A stretch of DNA of 64,000 bases from Saccharothrix syringae (GTDB taxonomy: Bacteria > Actinomycetota > Actinomycetes > Mycobacteriales > Pseudonocardiaceae): assembly GCF_009498035.1 (NCBI RefSeq), contig NZ_CP034550.1:2356001-2420000 (forward strand), given 5' to 3'. How positions within the stretch are numbered: the stretch's first letter is position 1; each line of letters begins with the position of its first letter. A program made the position numbers and the translations under genes. Under the pieces are notes generated by a model. It was not told the DNA's origin. It did not search any database and was given only the letters and a program-made list of their open reading frames with translations. Positions 24,856 through 33,290 of this stretch are shown here, one piece after another.

Positions 24856-26732
24856 ATGAGGTGGGACGGGCAGAAGGACGGGGCGGACCGGCAGCGGGCA
24901 CTGCCGGGGTTGGCGGGACTGGTGCGCAGCGTACGAACCCCGGGCTTCGCGGACGTGGTGTTCCACGAGGTGCGCGCGAAGTCCGTGCTCGACAAGGTCC
25001 CCGGTGACGGCCTCCCCTTCTCCTGGACGGTCAACCCGTACCGCGGCTGCACGCACGCGTGCACCTACTGCCTGGCCGGTGACACCCCGGTGCTGCTGGC
25101 CGACGGCCGCACCAAGCCCATCGCCGAGCTGGCCGTGGGCGAGGAGGTCTTCGGCACGCACCGGGGCCGGTTCGTGGTCACCCGCGTGCGCGCGCACTGG
25201 AAGACCACCAAGCCCGCCTACCGGCTGACGCTGGGCGACGGTACGCAGGTGGTGGCCAGTGGCGACCACCGGTTCCTCACCGACGAGGGCTGGCGGCACC
25301 TCACCCCCGGCCGGTGCGAGGACGCCGAGGAGCGGCCGCACCTGGCCCGGGGCGCCCGGCTGGTCGGCACGGGCCGGTTCGCCACGCCGCCCGCGCACCT
25401 GCCCGACTACCGGCGCGGCTACCTGTGGGGCGCGGTGCGCGGCGGCCCGCCGTCCGACCCGGACGTGCTGGCGCGCCTGCGCGAGTTCGGCGGCGGCGTG
25501 CCGCGCGAGCACGAGCTGGTCGAGCCGCCCGCCGAGCCGGGCGAGGAGTGGACCAAGGGCTTCCTGGCCGGGGTGTTCGACGCGCGCGGCAGCTCGACCG
25601 GCGGCGAGCTGGTGCTGTCCAGTCCGGACGGTGCGGTGTTCGACGCGGTGGTGCTGGGCCTGCGCCGGCTCGCCGTGCCGCACGTGGTCGAGGTGCGCGG
25701 CGTGCGCGTCGTGGGCGGCCTGGCCGAGCGGCTGCGGTTCCTGCACCTGGTGGGCCCGGCGTTACCGCGCGGCAACGCGGTCGAGGGCATGGCCGTGCCC
25801 GCGGGGCCCGGCCTGGAGGTGGTGTCGGTGGAGGCGCTGGGCGTGTCCCGGGCGCTCTACGACATCACCACCGGCACGGGCGACTTCGTGGCCAACGGCC
25901 TGGTGAGCCACAACTGCTTCGCCCGCAACAGCCACACCCACCTCGACCTGGACGCCGGGCGCGACTTCGACACCCGGGTGGTGGTGAAGGTCAACGCGGT
26001 GGAGGTGCCGACCGCCCAGCTGCGCTCGAAGCGCCGGCGGCGCGAGCACGTGGCCATGGGCCCGACACCGACCCGTACCAGCGGGCCGAGGGCCGATACG
26101 CGCTGATGCCGGGGATCATCCGGGCGCTGGCCGACTCCGGCACGCCGTTCTCCGTGCTCACCAAGGGCACCGTGCTGGCGCGCGACCTGCCGCTGCTGCG
26201 CTCGGCCGCGGGCTCGGTGGAGGTCGGCGTCGCGGTGTCGCCGGCCCTGCTGGACCCGGAGCTGCAGGACCGCCTGGAACCCGGCACGCCGAGCCCCCGG
26301 GCGCGGCTGGAGCTGGTGCGCCGGGTGCGGGACGCGGGCCTGCCGTGCGGGGTGTTCGTCGCGCCGGTGCTGCCCGGCCTGACCGACTCGGACGAGCGGT
26401 TGGACGACCTGCTGGGCCGGGTGGCCGAGGCGGGCGCGACCGGGGTGACCGTGCTGCCGCTGCACCTGCGGCCGGGCGCGCGCGAGTGGTTCGCCCGCTG
26501 GCTGGTCCGCGAGCGGCCGGACCTGGTGGACCGGTACCGCGCCCTGTACGCGCGCGGGTCCTCTGTGGACGTGCGCTACCGGCGGCGGCTCGCCGCGCGC
26601 GTCGGGCCCCTGCTGGAGCGGCGCGGGCTGGGGTCGCGCGGGCGCGACGACGAGGACGCCTGGCCGGCCGGGAGCCTGCCCGCGTCGGCGCCCGCCGCGC
26701 CGGTCGTGCCGGAGCAGCTGACCCTGCTCTAG
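24856..26732 (+). pseudogene. Rv2578c-family radical SAM protein, intein-containing, with a -1 frameshift
   Basis: ATG 24856 opens a radical SAM protein of the Rv2578c (SplB-like) family. The N-extein ends at the cluster motif CTHACTY. An in-frame intein (25069-25914) interrupts it, and the C-extein resumes CFARNSHTHLDLDAGRDF. Translation in the first frame stops at 26104-26106. From about 26062 the homologous sequence continues in the next frame (TDTDPYQRAEGRYALMPGII) to TAG 26730-26732. Restoring one base after ATG-GGC (26056-26061) would rejoin them (expected MGTDTDPYQ). Family members bind a 4Fe-4S cluster and SAM and are linked to DNA damage responses; the SOS box upstream agrees. The lesion may be a true mutation, a sequencing error, or less likely recoding. 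Confidence 0.85.
25069..25914 (+). other. Intein within the radical SAM protein
   Basis: 282 codons, from Cys (TGC 25069) to Asn (AAC 25912-25914), followed by C-extein Cys. Block A is CLAGDTPVLLADG. Block B carries the conserved His in VVASGDHRFLTDEGW. Block F/G is ALYDITTGTGDFVANG ending LVSHN before the +1 Cys. All splicing residues are present (Cys1, block B His, penultimate His, last Asn, Cys+1). Between the splicing halves are two degenerate LAGLIDADG motifs, GYLWGAVRGG near residue 117 and FLAGVFDARGS at 165-175. Both lack the catalytic Asp at motif position 8, so the homing endonuclease is probably dead. Confidence 0.92.
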
Positions 26733-26733
26733 C

Positions 26734-27815
26734 TGTACTGACTCGTGACGTTGTTGACGTCTAGGCGGCCAGTCGGGTGGCGGGTGGCTGGCCGCCCAGG
26801 GCGCTGTGGGCGCGGCGGGTGTTGTAGTGCTCGACCCAGTCGGGCAGGGCGGTCAGGCGGTCGGTGTTGGAGGTCCAGGCCCGGGCGTAGGCGAACTCGT
26901 GTTGCAGGGTGCGGTTGAAGCGTTCGGCTTTGCCGTTGGTCCAGGGGCAGCCGGGTTTGGTGAAGCGGCGTCGGATCCCGAGGGCGACGCAGACCGCCCG
27001 CCAGTTGCCGCCGACGCGGTAGACCTTGGCGTTGTCGGTGAGCACCCGCAGCACCACCACGCCCCGGTCGCGGAACCAGGCCACCGCGCGATGCAAAAAC
27101 CCCGCGCAGGTGAGGTCCTTCTCGTCGGGCAGCGCCTCGACGTAGGCGATGCGGGTGCGGTCGTCGACGGCGACGTGCAGGTAGTCGTAGCCGATGCCCC
27201 GGCCGCGGGCGGCCTCGGTGCGGCCGTGCACCCGCCACCCGCCGCCGTCGGGGACCCGGCCGAGTTTCTTGACGTCGACGTGCAGCAGGTCGCCGGGGCG
27301 GGGGCGTTCGTAGCGGATGCCGGTGTGACGGCGCCGCACCGGCAGGCCGGTGAGCGGGTCGACCGCGGCCAGGGCGGGCTCGTCGCGACGGCGCAGGACC
27401 CGGCCGATGGTGGAGGCGGGCAGCCCGAGCAGCCCGGCCAGGTGCACCGGCCCCCGCCGTACCCGCCGGCGGACCGCGAGGATGCGGTCCTCGACCTCGA
27501 CCGGGGTGCGGCGGGGGCTGCGGTGCGGGCGCGAGCTGCGGTCGAGCAGGCCGGCGTCGCCCTCACGCCGGTGCCGGGACAGCCACTTGTGCACGGTGGC
27601 GCGGGAGATGCCCAGCTGCTCGGCGATGCAGGCCGGCGACCACCCGGCGGCGCGGCGGGTCACGATCAGCCTGCGGGCGTGCAGGGTGGTACGGGCGTTA
27701 CTGTGCACGCGAGGACCTCCGTGTGCCGATGGGATGCGTCAGACACATCCACTCCGCCCGGAGGTCCTCCCGTGTTCAACCTGACACGCCGTCAACAACC
27801 TGATTAGTCACTACA
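26734..27815. mobile_element. Complete IS481-family insertion sequence
   Basis: 1082 bp. Terminal inverted repeats begin TGTACTGACT (26734) and, read from the other end, TGTAGTGACT (27815 inward). Both continue to a shared GTTGTTGACG at 26750-26759 and 27790-27799. A 6-bp target duplication TCTAGC flanks it (26728-26733 and 27816-27821). It contains one transposase gene on the minus strand and looks intact and recent. Removing it fuses CTGCTCTAGCGCGTC, where the stop codons of the two flanking convergent genes overlap. Confidence 0.92.
26761..27708 (-). CDS. IS481-family DDE transposase
   Basis: 315 aa from GTG 27708, preceded by GGAGGT. N-terminal helix-turn-helix ('SPACIAEQLGISRATVHKWL'), then the integrase-type catalytic core with all three acids: Asp in LLHVDVKKLG, Asp in VLTDNAKVY, Glu in TNGKAERFNRTL. 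It ends HYNTRRAHSALGGQPP, typical of IS481. Single frame, full length, no frameshift. It is predicted functional. Confidence 0.95.
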   Translation of the reverse strand: MHSNARTTLHARRLIVTRRAAGWSPACIAEQLGISRATVHKWLSRHRREGDAGLLDRSSRPHRSPRRTPVEVEDRILAVRRRVRRGPVHLAGLLGLPASTIGRVLRRRDEPALAAVDPLTGLPVRRRHTGIRYERPRPGDLLHVDVKKLGRVPDGGGWRVHGRTEAARGRGIGYDYLHVAVDDRTRIAYVEALPDEKDLTCAGFLHRAVAWFRDRGVVVLRVLTDNAKVYRVGGNWRAVCVALGIRRRFTKPGCPWTNGKAERFNRTLQHEFAYARAWTSNTDRLTALPDWVEHYNTRRAHSALGGQPPATRLAA

Positions 27816-27816
27816 T

Positions 27817-29220
27817 CTAGCGCGTCCCGGCCTGCACCGACTGCGGGAACAGCAGCACGCGGTCCGGGTCGTACCGCCGGGCGACGCGGCGCAGCCGGGG
27901 CAGGTTGTGCCGGTAGGCGGTGGCGGCCCAGTCCTCCTGGAGCGGGTCGAGGTAGTTGACGTAGGTGCCGGTGCCCACCAGCCGGGCCAGCTCCCGCTGC
28001 ACCTCGTCGACCTCGCGCGTGACCCGCTCCGCCGGCAGGGCGCCGACCTGGGCGAAGGGCTGGAGCGAGGTCACCGCGCCCCGGTGCGGGTAGGCGGTGT
28101 CGGTGGGCGAGGGCCGGTCGACCGCGCCGCCCAGCGCGTTGGCGATGAGCAGCACGCCCTCGCGGCCGCGCAGCGTGCCCGCGACCGCGGCGGGGTCGGT
28201 CCAGGAGCGGTCCGCGATGCGCGACGAGCCCCGGAACGCGTCCCGGGGGAGCTGGTCGACGCTCATGACGCCGATCGCCGTGGGGTAGTCGACCTCGGCG
28301 TCCTCCAGCGGCGCCCGCGCGCCCACGTCGGCCAGCAGGCGGGCGACCTCGGCGCGCAGCGCCGCCGCCGGGGCGACCGCGCAGCCGGTGAGGTCCACCG
28401 AGCCGTCCGGCAGCACCACGCACGTGCTCGACACCGCCTCCGGCACGGCCGCGCCCCACGGCTGCCACGCCCCGAGCACGTCCGCCGCCGCGCCCGCGGG
28501 GAACCGGACGCGGAACACCGTCAGCAGCTCCGGTGCCGGGACGGTGGCGAACTCGAAGGACGTGACCACGCCGAAGTTGCCGCCGCCACCGCCGCGCAGG
28601 GCCCAGAACAGGTCGGGCTCGCGGTCCGGCGAGGCGGTCAGCAGGCGGCCGTCCGCGGTGACCACGCGCGCCGACCGCAGCCGGTCGCAGGTCAGGCCGA
28701 ACGTCCGCTCCAGCCAGTTGAACCCGCCGCCCAGGGTCAGACCCGAGATGCCCACGGACGGGCAGTTGCCCAGCGGCAGGCAGCGGCCCGCCGCGGTCAG
28801 GGCGGCGTAGATATCCCGCAGCCGCGCGCCCGCGCCCACCGCGATCGTGCCGTCGGGCCGCACCTCGACCCGCGACATCGGGGCGAGGTCGACCACCAGG
28901 CCCTCGTGCGGGGTGGAGTGGGCGGCGTAGCTGTGGCCGCCGCTGCGCGCCGCGACCCGGACGCCCGAGCGCCGCGCCTCCTCCAGGCAGTGCTGCACGT
29001 CCTCGGGGCGCGCGCACCTCGCCACCGCGGCGGGGAGGTGGTGGTCGTACAGCGAGTTGTACGGCAGCCGCGCGGTGTCGTAGCCGTCGTCGCCGGGCAG
29101 CAGCAGCGCACCGGACAGCCGCGCCCGCAACCGGGCCCACCGCGGCGGCCGCGCGCCCGGTGCCGCACCCGCCAGGGCGGCCGCCGCCCACCCCAGCACC
29201 TTCCGCCGTGAAGGGACCAC
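27817..29220 (-). CDS. Secreted BBE-type FAD-linked oxidase
   Basis: 467 aa from GTG 29220 with GAGGAGG upstream. A Tat signal (SRRKVLGWAAAALAGAAPG) predicts folded export with cofactor. FAD_binding_4 domain: ARSGGHSYAAHST supplies the 8-alpha His and GNCPSVGISGLTLGGG the Cys for bicovalent flavin. The C-terminal BBE segment is 'YVNYLDPLQEDWAATAY' and YDPDRVLLFPQSV. Relatives oxidise sugars, alkaloids or polyketides with O2; the substrate here is unknown. The stop CTA (27817-27819) is part of the IS target duplication and is preserved. Confidence 0.9.
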   Translation of the reverse strand: MVPSRRKVLGWAAAALAGAAPGARPPRWARLRARLSGALLLPGDDGYDTARLPYNSLYDHHLPAAVARCARPEDVQHCLEEARRSGVRVAARSGGHSYAAHSTPHEGLVVDLAPMSRVEVRPDGTIAVGAGARLRDIYAALTAAGRCLPLGNCPSVGISGLTLGGGFNWLERTFGLTCDRLRSARVVTADGRLLTASPDREPDLFWALRGGGGGNFGVVTSFEFATVPAPELLTVFRVRFPAGAAADVLGAWQPWGAAVPEAVSSTCVVLPDGSVDLTGCAVAPAAALRAEVARLLADVGARAPLEDAEVDYPTAIGVMSVDQLPRDAFRGSSRIADRSWTDPAAVAGTLRGREGVLLIANALGGAVDRPSPTDTAYPHRGAVTSLQPFAQVGALPAERVTREVDEVQRELARLVGTGTYVNYLDPLQEDWAATAYRHNLPRLRRVARRYDPDRVLLFPQSVQAGTR

Positions 29221-29303
29221 GCCGACCTCCTCGTCCGCGAACCCCCATGGAACAGGGAGCGCTCCCACGACGGCACCGCTGATCGGCCGTCGGGCGCGCG
29301 AGA

Positions 29304-29338
29304 ACCGGGTCGGGGCCCGCGAGGGGCCCCGACCCGGT
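29304..29338. terminator. Hairpin terminator
   Basis: A 14-bp perfect stem, 29304-29317 with 29325-29338 (extendable by one C-G pair), lies about 10 bp after the stop of the small secreted protein gene on the minus strand. No U-tract follows. Confidence 0.8.
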
Positions 29339-29348
29339 CCGCCCGCCG

Positions 29349-29774
29349 TCAGGCGAGCTGGATCGCGCCGAAGTTGACCACCGTGGCGGGCGGGCCGCAC
29401 ACGCCGCGCAGGTTGTACGTGCCCACGGCGGGCAGCACGGCGCTGAAGTAGCGGTTCCCGTCGGAGCAGTCCAGGAACAGCTGGATGGCGCCCGACGTCA
29501 CCTGGCAGGTGAAGTCGACGAGGTAGAACGGCGCCCGGCCGAAGTAGTTGCACGCGAACACCGCGTTCGTGCTCACGTCGTCGCTGGCCATCTGCCGGTG
29601 ACCCGTCACCGGGGCCACCCCCTCGGACCATCCGAGGTGCCGGGCCGCGGCGTCCGCGGCGGGCGAGGCGGAGGCCGCCGCGGGTGCGACGGCGAGGGCG
29701 GCGAACAGGGCGAGCAGGACGAGCAGCGGTCGCACCACCGCCGGGGCGGCGGAGCCGTGCGGGGCGAGTCTCAT
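29349..29774 (-). CDS. Small secreted hypothetical protein
   Basis: 141 aa, with AGGAGAGG before ATG 29774. A Sec signal peptide (hydrophobic core VVRPLLVLLALFAALAVAP, cleavage near ASA-SPAA) leaves a mature protein of about 100 aa with four Cys (FACNYF, FTCQVT, FLDCSDG, GVCGPP), suggesting two disulfides. No family recognised. Possibly a surface or matrix protein. The 29304 hairpin lies just downstream. Confidence 0.7.
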   Translation of the reverse strand: MRLAPHGSAAPAVVRPLLVLLALFAALAVAPAAASASPAADAAARHLGWSEGVAPVTGHRQMASDDVSTNAVFACNYFGRAPFYLVDFTCQVTSGAIQLFLDCSDGNRYFSAVLPAVGTYNLRGVCGPPATVVNFGAIQLA

Positions 29775-29900
29775 GGTGTCCCTCTCCTGATGGGCCGGTG
29801 GACCGCCGATCGGTCACACCGGGTGGAGCGGAATCAGCCTCCTGACCTCGACTGGACGTTCGCTGAACGTTGTTTGGACAGGGCTCGCGCCCTGTCGTAC

Positions 29901-29922
29901 GCCGTACGGTACGATGTACGGC
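29901..29922. promoter_or_regulatory. Inverted repeat framing the -10 element of the SnoaL-like gene
   Basis: GCCGTAC (29901-29907) and GTACGGC (29916-29922) form a 7-bp inverted repeat around TACGAT (29910-29915). That hexamer is 7 nt before ATG 29923. A repressor bound here would cover the promoter of a leaderless mRNA. Confidence 0.5.
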
Positions 29923-30312
29923 ATGAGTGCTGTGACGGGGTTCGTGCCGACCGACGAGGACGTCGCCGGCGTGCTCGCGTGGTTCGAGGAGTGGGACGCG
30001 CTGGCGGTCGCCAAGGACGTCGAGGCGATGGCCGGGATGGCGTTGTTCCCGGTCAACGCGGTGACCGACGGGTCGGCCCAGAGCTGGGACCGCGCGCGGT
30101 TCCTGGCCGACATGGGGGCGAACCTGGGTGGAGGGGACGTGAGGATGGAGTCGGTGCGCACGCCGCACTTCGTCAGCGCCGACCTGGTGTTCGTGATCAC
30201 CGACGCGACCATCACCGTCGGGGGGCACTCGCAGGTCGTGCGGTACGGGGACCTGCTGGTCAAGACCGGTGGGCGGTGGCTGTTCCAGACGATGGTGCAG
30301 GGCGGGTGGTGA
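29923..30312 (+). CDS. SnoaL-like (NTF2-fold) protein
   Basis: 129 aa from ATG 29923; an in-frame ATG at 29914 overlaps the -10 and is less likely. The NTF2-like cone fold is shown by 'VLAWFEEWDALAVAKDVEAM', a central 'RARFLADMGANLG' helix and the closing strands 'RYGDLLVKTGGRWLFQTMV'. Members are small isomerases, hydrolases or ligand-binding proteins. No catalytic residue is diagnostic here, so function is unknown. Confidence 0.7.
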   Translation: MSAVTGFVPTDEDVAGVLAWFEEWDALAVAKDVEAMAGMALFPVNAVTDGSAQSWDRARFLADMGANLGGGDVRMESVRTPHFVSADLVFVITDATITVGGHSQVVRYGDLLVKTGGRWLFQTMVQGGW

Positions 30313-30348
30313 GCCGGGGCGGGTGGTGAGCCGCCGATCCCGCACGAC

Positions 30349-30404
30349 CGGGTCACTTACAAACAGTCTTGACTGTTTGTAAGTGACCCGGAACACTCGC
30401 CCCC
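30349..30404 (+). promoter_or_regulatory. 42-bp perfect palindromic operator and leaderless promoter of the acyl-CoA operon
   Basis: Arms 30349-30368 and 30371-30390 are perfectly complementary over 20 bp with a 2-nt TT centre. The core reads TTACAAACAGTC / GACTGTTTGTAA, AT-rich in a GC-rich context. TTGACT (30369-30374) spans the centre as a -35. AACACT (30392-30397) follows after 17 bp as a -10, 7 nt before ATG 30405. Binding by the TetR product of the first gene would block its own promoter. Confidence 0.8.
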
Positions 30405-30998
30405 ATGACCACCGGACCCGCGACCAGGCAGCGGCAGGCCGACCGCAGCCGCGAGACCCGGCGGAAGCTCATGAAGGCGACCGTCGAGTGCCTGGTCGAG
30501 CTGGGCTGGGCGGGCACCACCACCACGGTGGTCGCCGAGCGCGCCGGCGTGTCGCGAGGCGCCCAGCTCCACCACTTCCGCACCCGCGGCGAGCTGGTCG
30601 CCGCCGCCGTCGAGCACCTGGGCGCGGAGAGCGTCGAACACCTCCGGGAGCGCGCCGAGCGGGTCAACGGCAGCGTCGTGGCCGTGGTCGAGCTGATCGC
30701 CGACTTCTACGCCAGCGACCTGTTCACCGCCGCCCTCGAACTGTGGGTCGCCGCGCGCACCGACCCCGACCTGCGCACCGTGGTGGTGCCGCTGGAGGCG
30801 CGCCTGGGCCGGGAGACGCACCGGCTGGCCGTCGAGCTGCTGGGCGCCGACGAGAGCAGGCCGGGGGTGCGCGAGGCCGTCCAGATCACCCTGGACCTGG
30901 TGCGCGGCCTGGCGCTGGCCAACCAGCTCACCGACGACGGCAGGCGCCGCGAGCGCATCGTCCGCCACTGGGCGCGGATGCTGGAGGAGTCGCTGTGA
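30405..30998 (+). CDS. TetR-family repressor of the acyl-CoA operon
   Basis: 197 aa. N-terminal HTH at about 39-65 ('[20 protein letters not shown]') preceded by the usual Arg-rich start. The C-terminal helical ligand domain is '[18 protein letters not shown]'. It opens an operon of acyl-CoA enzymes whose starts all overlap the preceding stop, and sits directly behind a perfect palindrome. It is therefore probably a local repressor released by an acyl-CoA or acid intermediate (inference). No Shine-Dalgarno precedes the ATG; the transcript looks leaderless. Confidence 0.88.
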   Translation: MTTGPATRQRQADRSRETRRKLMKATVECLVELGWAGTTTTVVAERAGVSRGAQLHHFRTRGELVAAAVEHLGAESVEHLRERAERVNGSVVAVVELIADFYASDLFTAALELWVAARTDPDLRTVVVPLEARLGRETHRLAVELLGADESRPGVREAVQITLDLVRGLALANQLTDDGRRRERIVRHWARMLEESL

Positions 30999-31735
30999 TC
31001 CACGAACTGCTGGCGGACCTGAGCGCGGAGAGCCAGGTGCTCGACGACCTGGTGGCCGGCGCCGACTGGGCCACCCTCACCCCGGCCGAGGGCTGGACGA
31101 TCGCCCACCAGATCAGCCACCTGCGGTGGACCGACCGGGTGGCCGCGCTCGCCGCGCGCGACCCGGACGGGTTCGCCGAGGCCCTCGGGACGGCCACCCC
31201 CGACATGGTCGACCGGGGCGCGGAGGAACCGGTCACCCTGGCCGAGTGGCGCGCCGGCCGCGAGGAGCTGGCCGAGGCGCTGCTGGCGGTGCCGCCGGGC
31301 ACCAAGGTCCCCTGGTTCGGCCCGCCGATGAGCCCGGCGTCCATGGTCACCGCCCGCCTGATGGAGACCTGGGCGCACGGCCAGGACGTGGCCGACGCGC
31401 TGGGCGCCACCCGCGAGCCCACCCACCGGCTCCGGCACGTGGCCCACCTGGCGGTGCGCGCGTTCGGCTACGCGTTCCTGGTCAACGGCCTGCCCGCGCC
31501 GACCGACCCGGTCCGCGTCGAGCTGACCGGCCCGGCCGGGGAGCCGTGGGCCTGGGGCCCGCCGGACGCGGCCGACCGGATCACCGGGCCCGCGCTGGAC
31601 TTCTGCCTGCTGGCCACCCAGCGCCGCCACCGCGACGACCTCGCCGTCACCGCGATCGGCCCGACCGCGTCCGCCTGGCTGCCCATCGCGCAGGCGTTCG
31701 CGGGACCTCCCGGCGCCGGGCGGGGGAAGTCGTGA
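30995..31735 (+). CDS. TIGR03084-family (DinB-like) metal-binding protein
   Basis: 246 aa from GTG 30995, overlapping the tetR TGA. Maleylpyruvate-isomerase-like N-terminal bundle with the three metal ligands expected: His in IAHQISHL, and Glu/His in [17 protein letters not shown]-terminal SCP2-like domain follows ('[17 protein letters not shown]'). The TIGR03084 family is found mainly in actinobacteria, and in my recollection beside AtuA and acyl-CoA carboxylase genes. A mycothiol-dependent or hydration step is conceivable but unproven. Confidence 0.8.
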   Translation: MIHELLADLSAESQVLDDLVAGADWATLTPAEGWTIAHQISHLRWTDRVAALAARDPDGFAEALGTATPDMVDRGAEEPVTLAEWRAGREELAEALLAVPPGTKVPWFGPPMSPASMVTARLMETWAHGQDVADALGATREPTHRLRHVAHLAVRAFGYAFLVNGLPAPTDPVRVELTGPAGEPWAWGPPDAADRITGPALDFCLLATQRRHRDDLAVTAIGPTASAWLPIAQAFAGPPGAGRGKS

Positions 31736-32973
31736 TCCGCATAGGCAACGCCTCGGGCTTCTACGGCGACCGCTTCACCGCCGTGCGGGAGATGCTGACC
31801 GGCGGTCACCTGGACGTGCTCACCGGCGACTACCTGGCCGAGCTGACCATGCTCATCCTCGGCCGCGACCGGGCGAAGGACCCGCGCCTCGGCTACGCCC
31901 GCACGTTCCTGCGCCAGCTTGAGGACGGCCTCGGCGAGGCGCTGGAGCGCGGCGTGAAGATCGTGTCCAACGCGGGCGGGCTCAACCCCGAGGGCCTGGC
32001 CGAGGCGGTCGACGCCCTCGGCCTCGGCGCCGAGGTCGCCTACGTGACCGGCGACGACGTGCGCGCGGACTTCCCCGAAGCGCTGACCGCCAACGCCTAC
32101 CTGGGCGCGTGGGGCATCGCCGAGTGCCTGGGGGCGGGCGCGGACGTGGTCGTCACCGGCCGCGTCACCGACGCCTCCCTGGTCGTCGGCCCGGCAGCGG
32201 CCCACCACGGCTGGCGGCGCGACGACTGGGACGCGCTGGCCGGCGCCACGGTCGCCGGGCACGTGCTGGAGTGCGGCACCCAGGCCACCGGCGGGAACTA
32301 CTCCTTCTTCACCGAGATCGACGCCGAGCGGCCCGGTTTCCCCGTCGCCGAGGTGGCCGCCGACGGCTCGGCCGTGATCACCAAGCACGAAGGCACGGGC
32401 GGCGCGGTCACCGTCGACACCGTCACCGCCCAGCTGCTCTACGAGATCGGCGCGCCCGCCTACCCGGGCCCGGACGTGGTCAGCCACTTCGACACGATCC
32501 GGCTCGACCCGCACGAGCGGGGCGTGCGGATCTCCGGCACGAGGGGCTCGCCGCCGCCGGACACCCTCAAGGTCTGCCTCAACACCCTGGGCGGGTTCCG
32601 CAACTCCACCACGTTCGTGCTCACCGGGCTGGACGTGGAGGCCAAGGCCGCCCTGGTCCGCCGCCAGCTGGAGGCGGCCGTGGGCGGGCGGGACCTGACC
32701 TGGGCGCTGGCCCGCACCGACCACGCCGACGCCGACACCGAGGAGACCGCGAGCGCGCTGCTCCACGTCACCATCAAGACCTCGGACCCCCGGCGCGCCA
32801 AGGCGTTCTCCCGCGCCGGCATCGAGCTGGCGCTGGCCTCCTACCCCGGGTTCCACGTCGCCGCGCCACCCGGCGACGGCACGCCGTTCGGCGTCTACCG
32901 CGCCGCCCACGTCCCCCGGGAGTCGGTCCCGCACCGGGCGGTGCTGCCCGACGGGCGGGTGGTCGAGGTATGA
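31732..32973 (+). CDS. AtuA-like protein (DUF1446)
   Basis: 413 aa from GTG 31732, overlapping the previous stop. DUF1446 family: '[20 protein letters not shown]' start, '[18 protein letters not shown]', '[16 protein letters not shown]' and '[17 protein letters not shown]'. In Pseudomonas, AtuA belongs to the acyclic terpene utilisation operon but its reaction is not settled. Here the protein lacks the C-terminal about 100-residue domain, which the next gene encodes separately. Confidence 0.88.
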   Translation: MIRIGNASGFYGDRFTAVREMLTGGHLDVLTGDYLAELTMLILGRDRAKDPRLGYARTFLRQLEDGLGEALERGVKIVSNAGGLNPEGLAEAVDALGLGAEVAYVTGDDVRADFPEALTANAYLGAWGIAECLGAGADVVVTGRVTDASLVVGPAAAHHGWRRDDWDALAGATVAGHVLECGTQATGGNYSFFTEIDAERPGFPVAEVAADGSAVITKHEGTGGAVTVDTVTAQLLYEIGAPAYPGPDVVSHFDTIRLDPHERGVRISGTRGSPPPDTLKVCLNTLGGFRNSTTFVLTGLDVEAKAALVRRQLEAAVGGRDLTWALARTDHADADTEETASALLHVTIKTSDPRRAKAFSRAGIELALASYPGFHVAAPPGDGTPFGVYRAAHVPRESVPHRAVLPDGRVVEV

Positions 32974-33290
32974 GGGTCCCGCTGGGCACCATCGCGGGCG
33001 CGCGCTCCGGCGACAAGGGCGGCGACGCCAACCTGGGCGTGTGGGTGCGCACCGACGCGCGGTACGAGTGGCTGCGCGCGGAGCTGACCGTCGAACGCCT
33101 CAAGGAGCTGCTGCCCGAGGCGGGCGAGGTCGACCGGTACGAGCTGCCCAACCTCAGGGCGCTCAACTTCGTGCTGCACGGCCTGCTCGGCGACGGCGTG
33201 GCCTCGTCCACCCGGTTCGACCCGCAGGCCAAGGCGCTGGGGGAGTGGCTGCGCTCCCGGTACGTGGACGTCCCCGAGGAGCTGCTGTGA
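32970..33290 (+). CDS. AtuA C-terminal-domain-like protein
   Basis: 106 aa from ATG 32970 (ATGA overlap with the previous stop). It begins 'VPLGTIAGARSGDKGGDANL' and carries 'YELPNLRALNFVLHGLLGDG', matching the C-terminal domain of full-length AtuA. With the preceding gene it reconstitutes an AtuA split into two polypeptides. They are translationally coupled, so a 1:1 complex is likely (inference). No catalytic role is known. Confidence 0.82.
   Translation: MRVPLGTIAGARSGDKGGDANLGVWVRTDARYEWLRAELTVERLKELLPEAGEVDRYELPNLRALNFVLHGLLGDGVASSTRFDPQAKALGEWLRSRYVDVPEELL

Noticed and set aside
26761..27708. IS element as cause of the frameshift in the radical SAM gene
   Set aside because: The frameshift is at about 26062, some 670 bp upstream of the insertion point, and the 3' end of the gene is intact.
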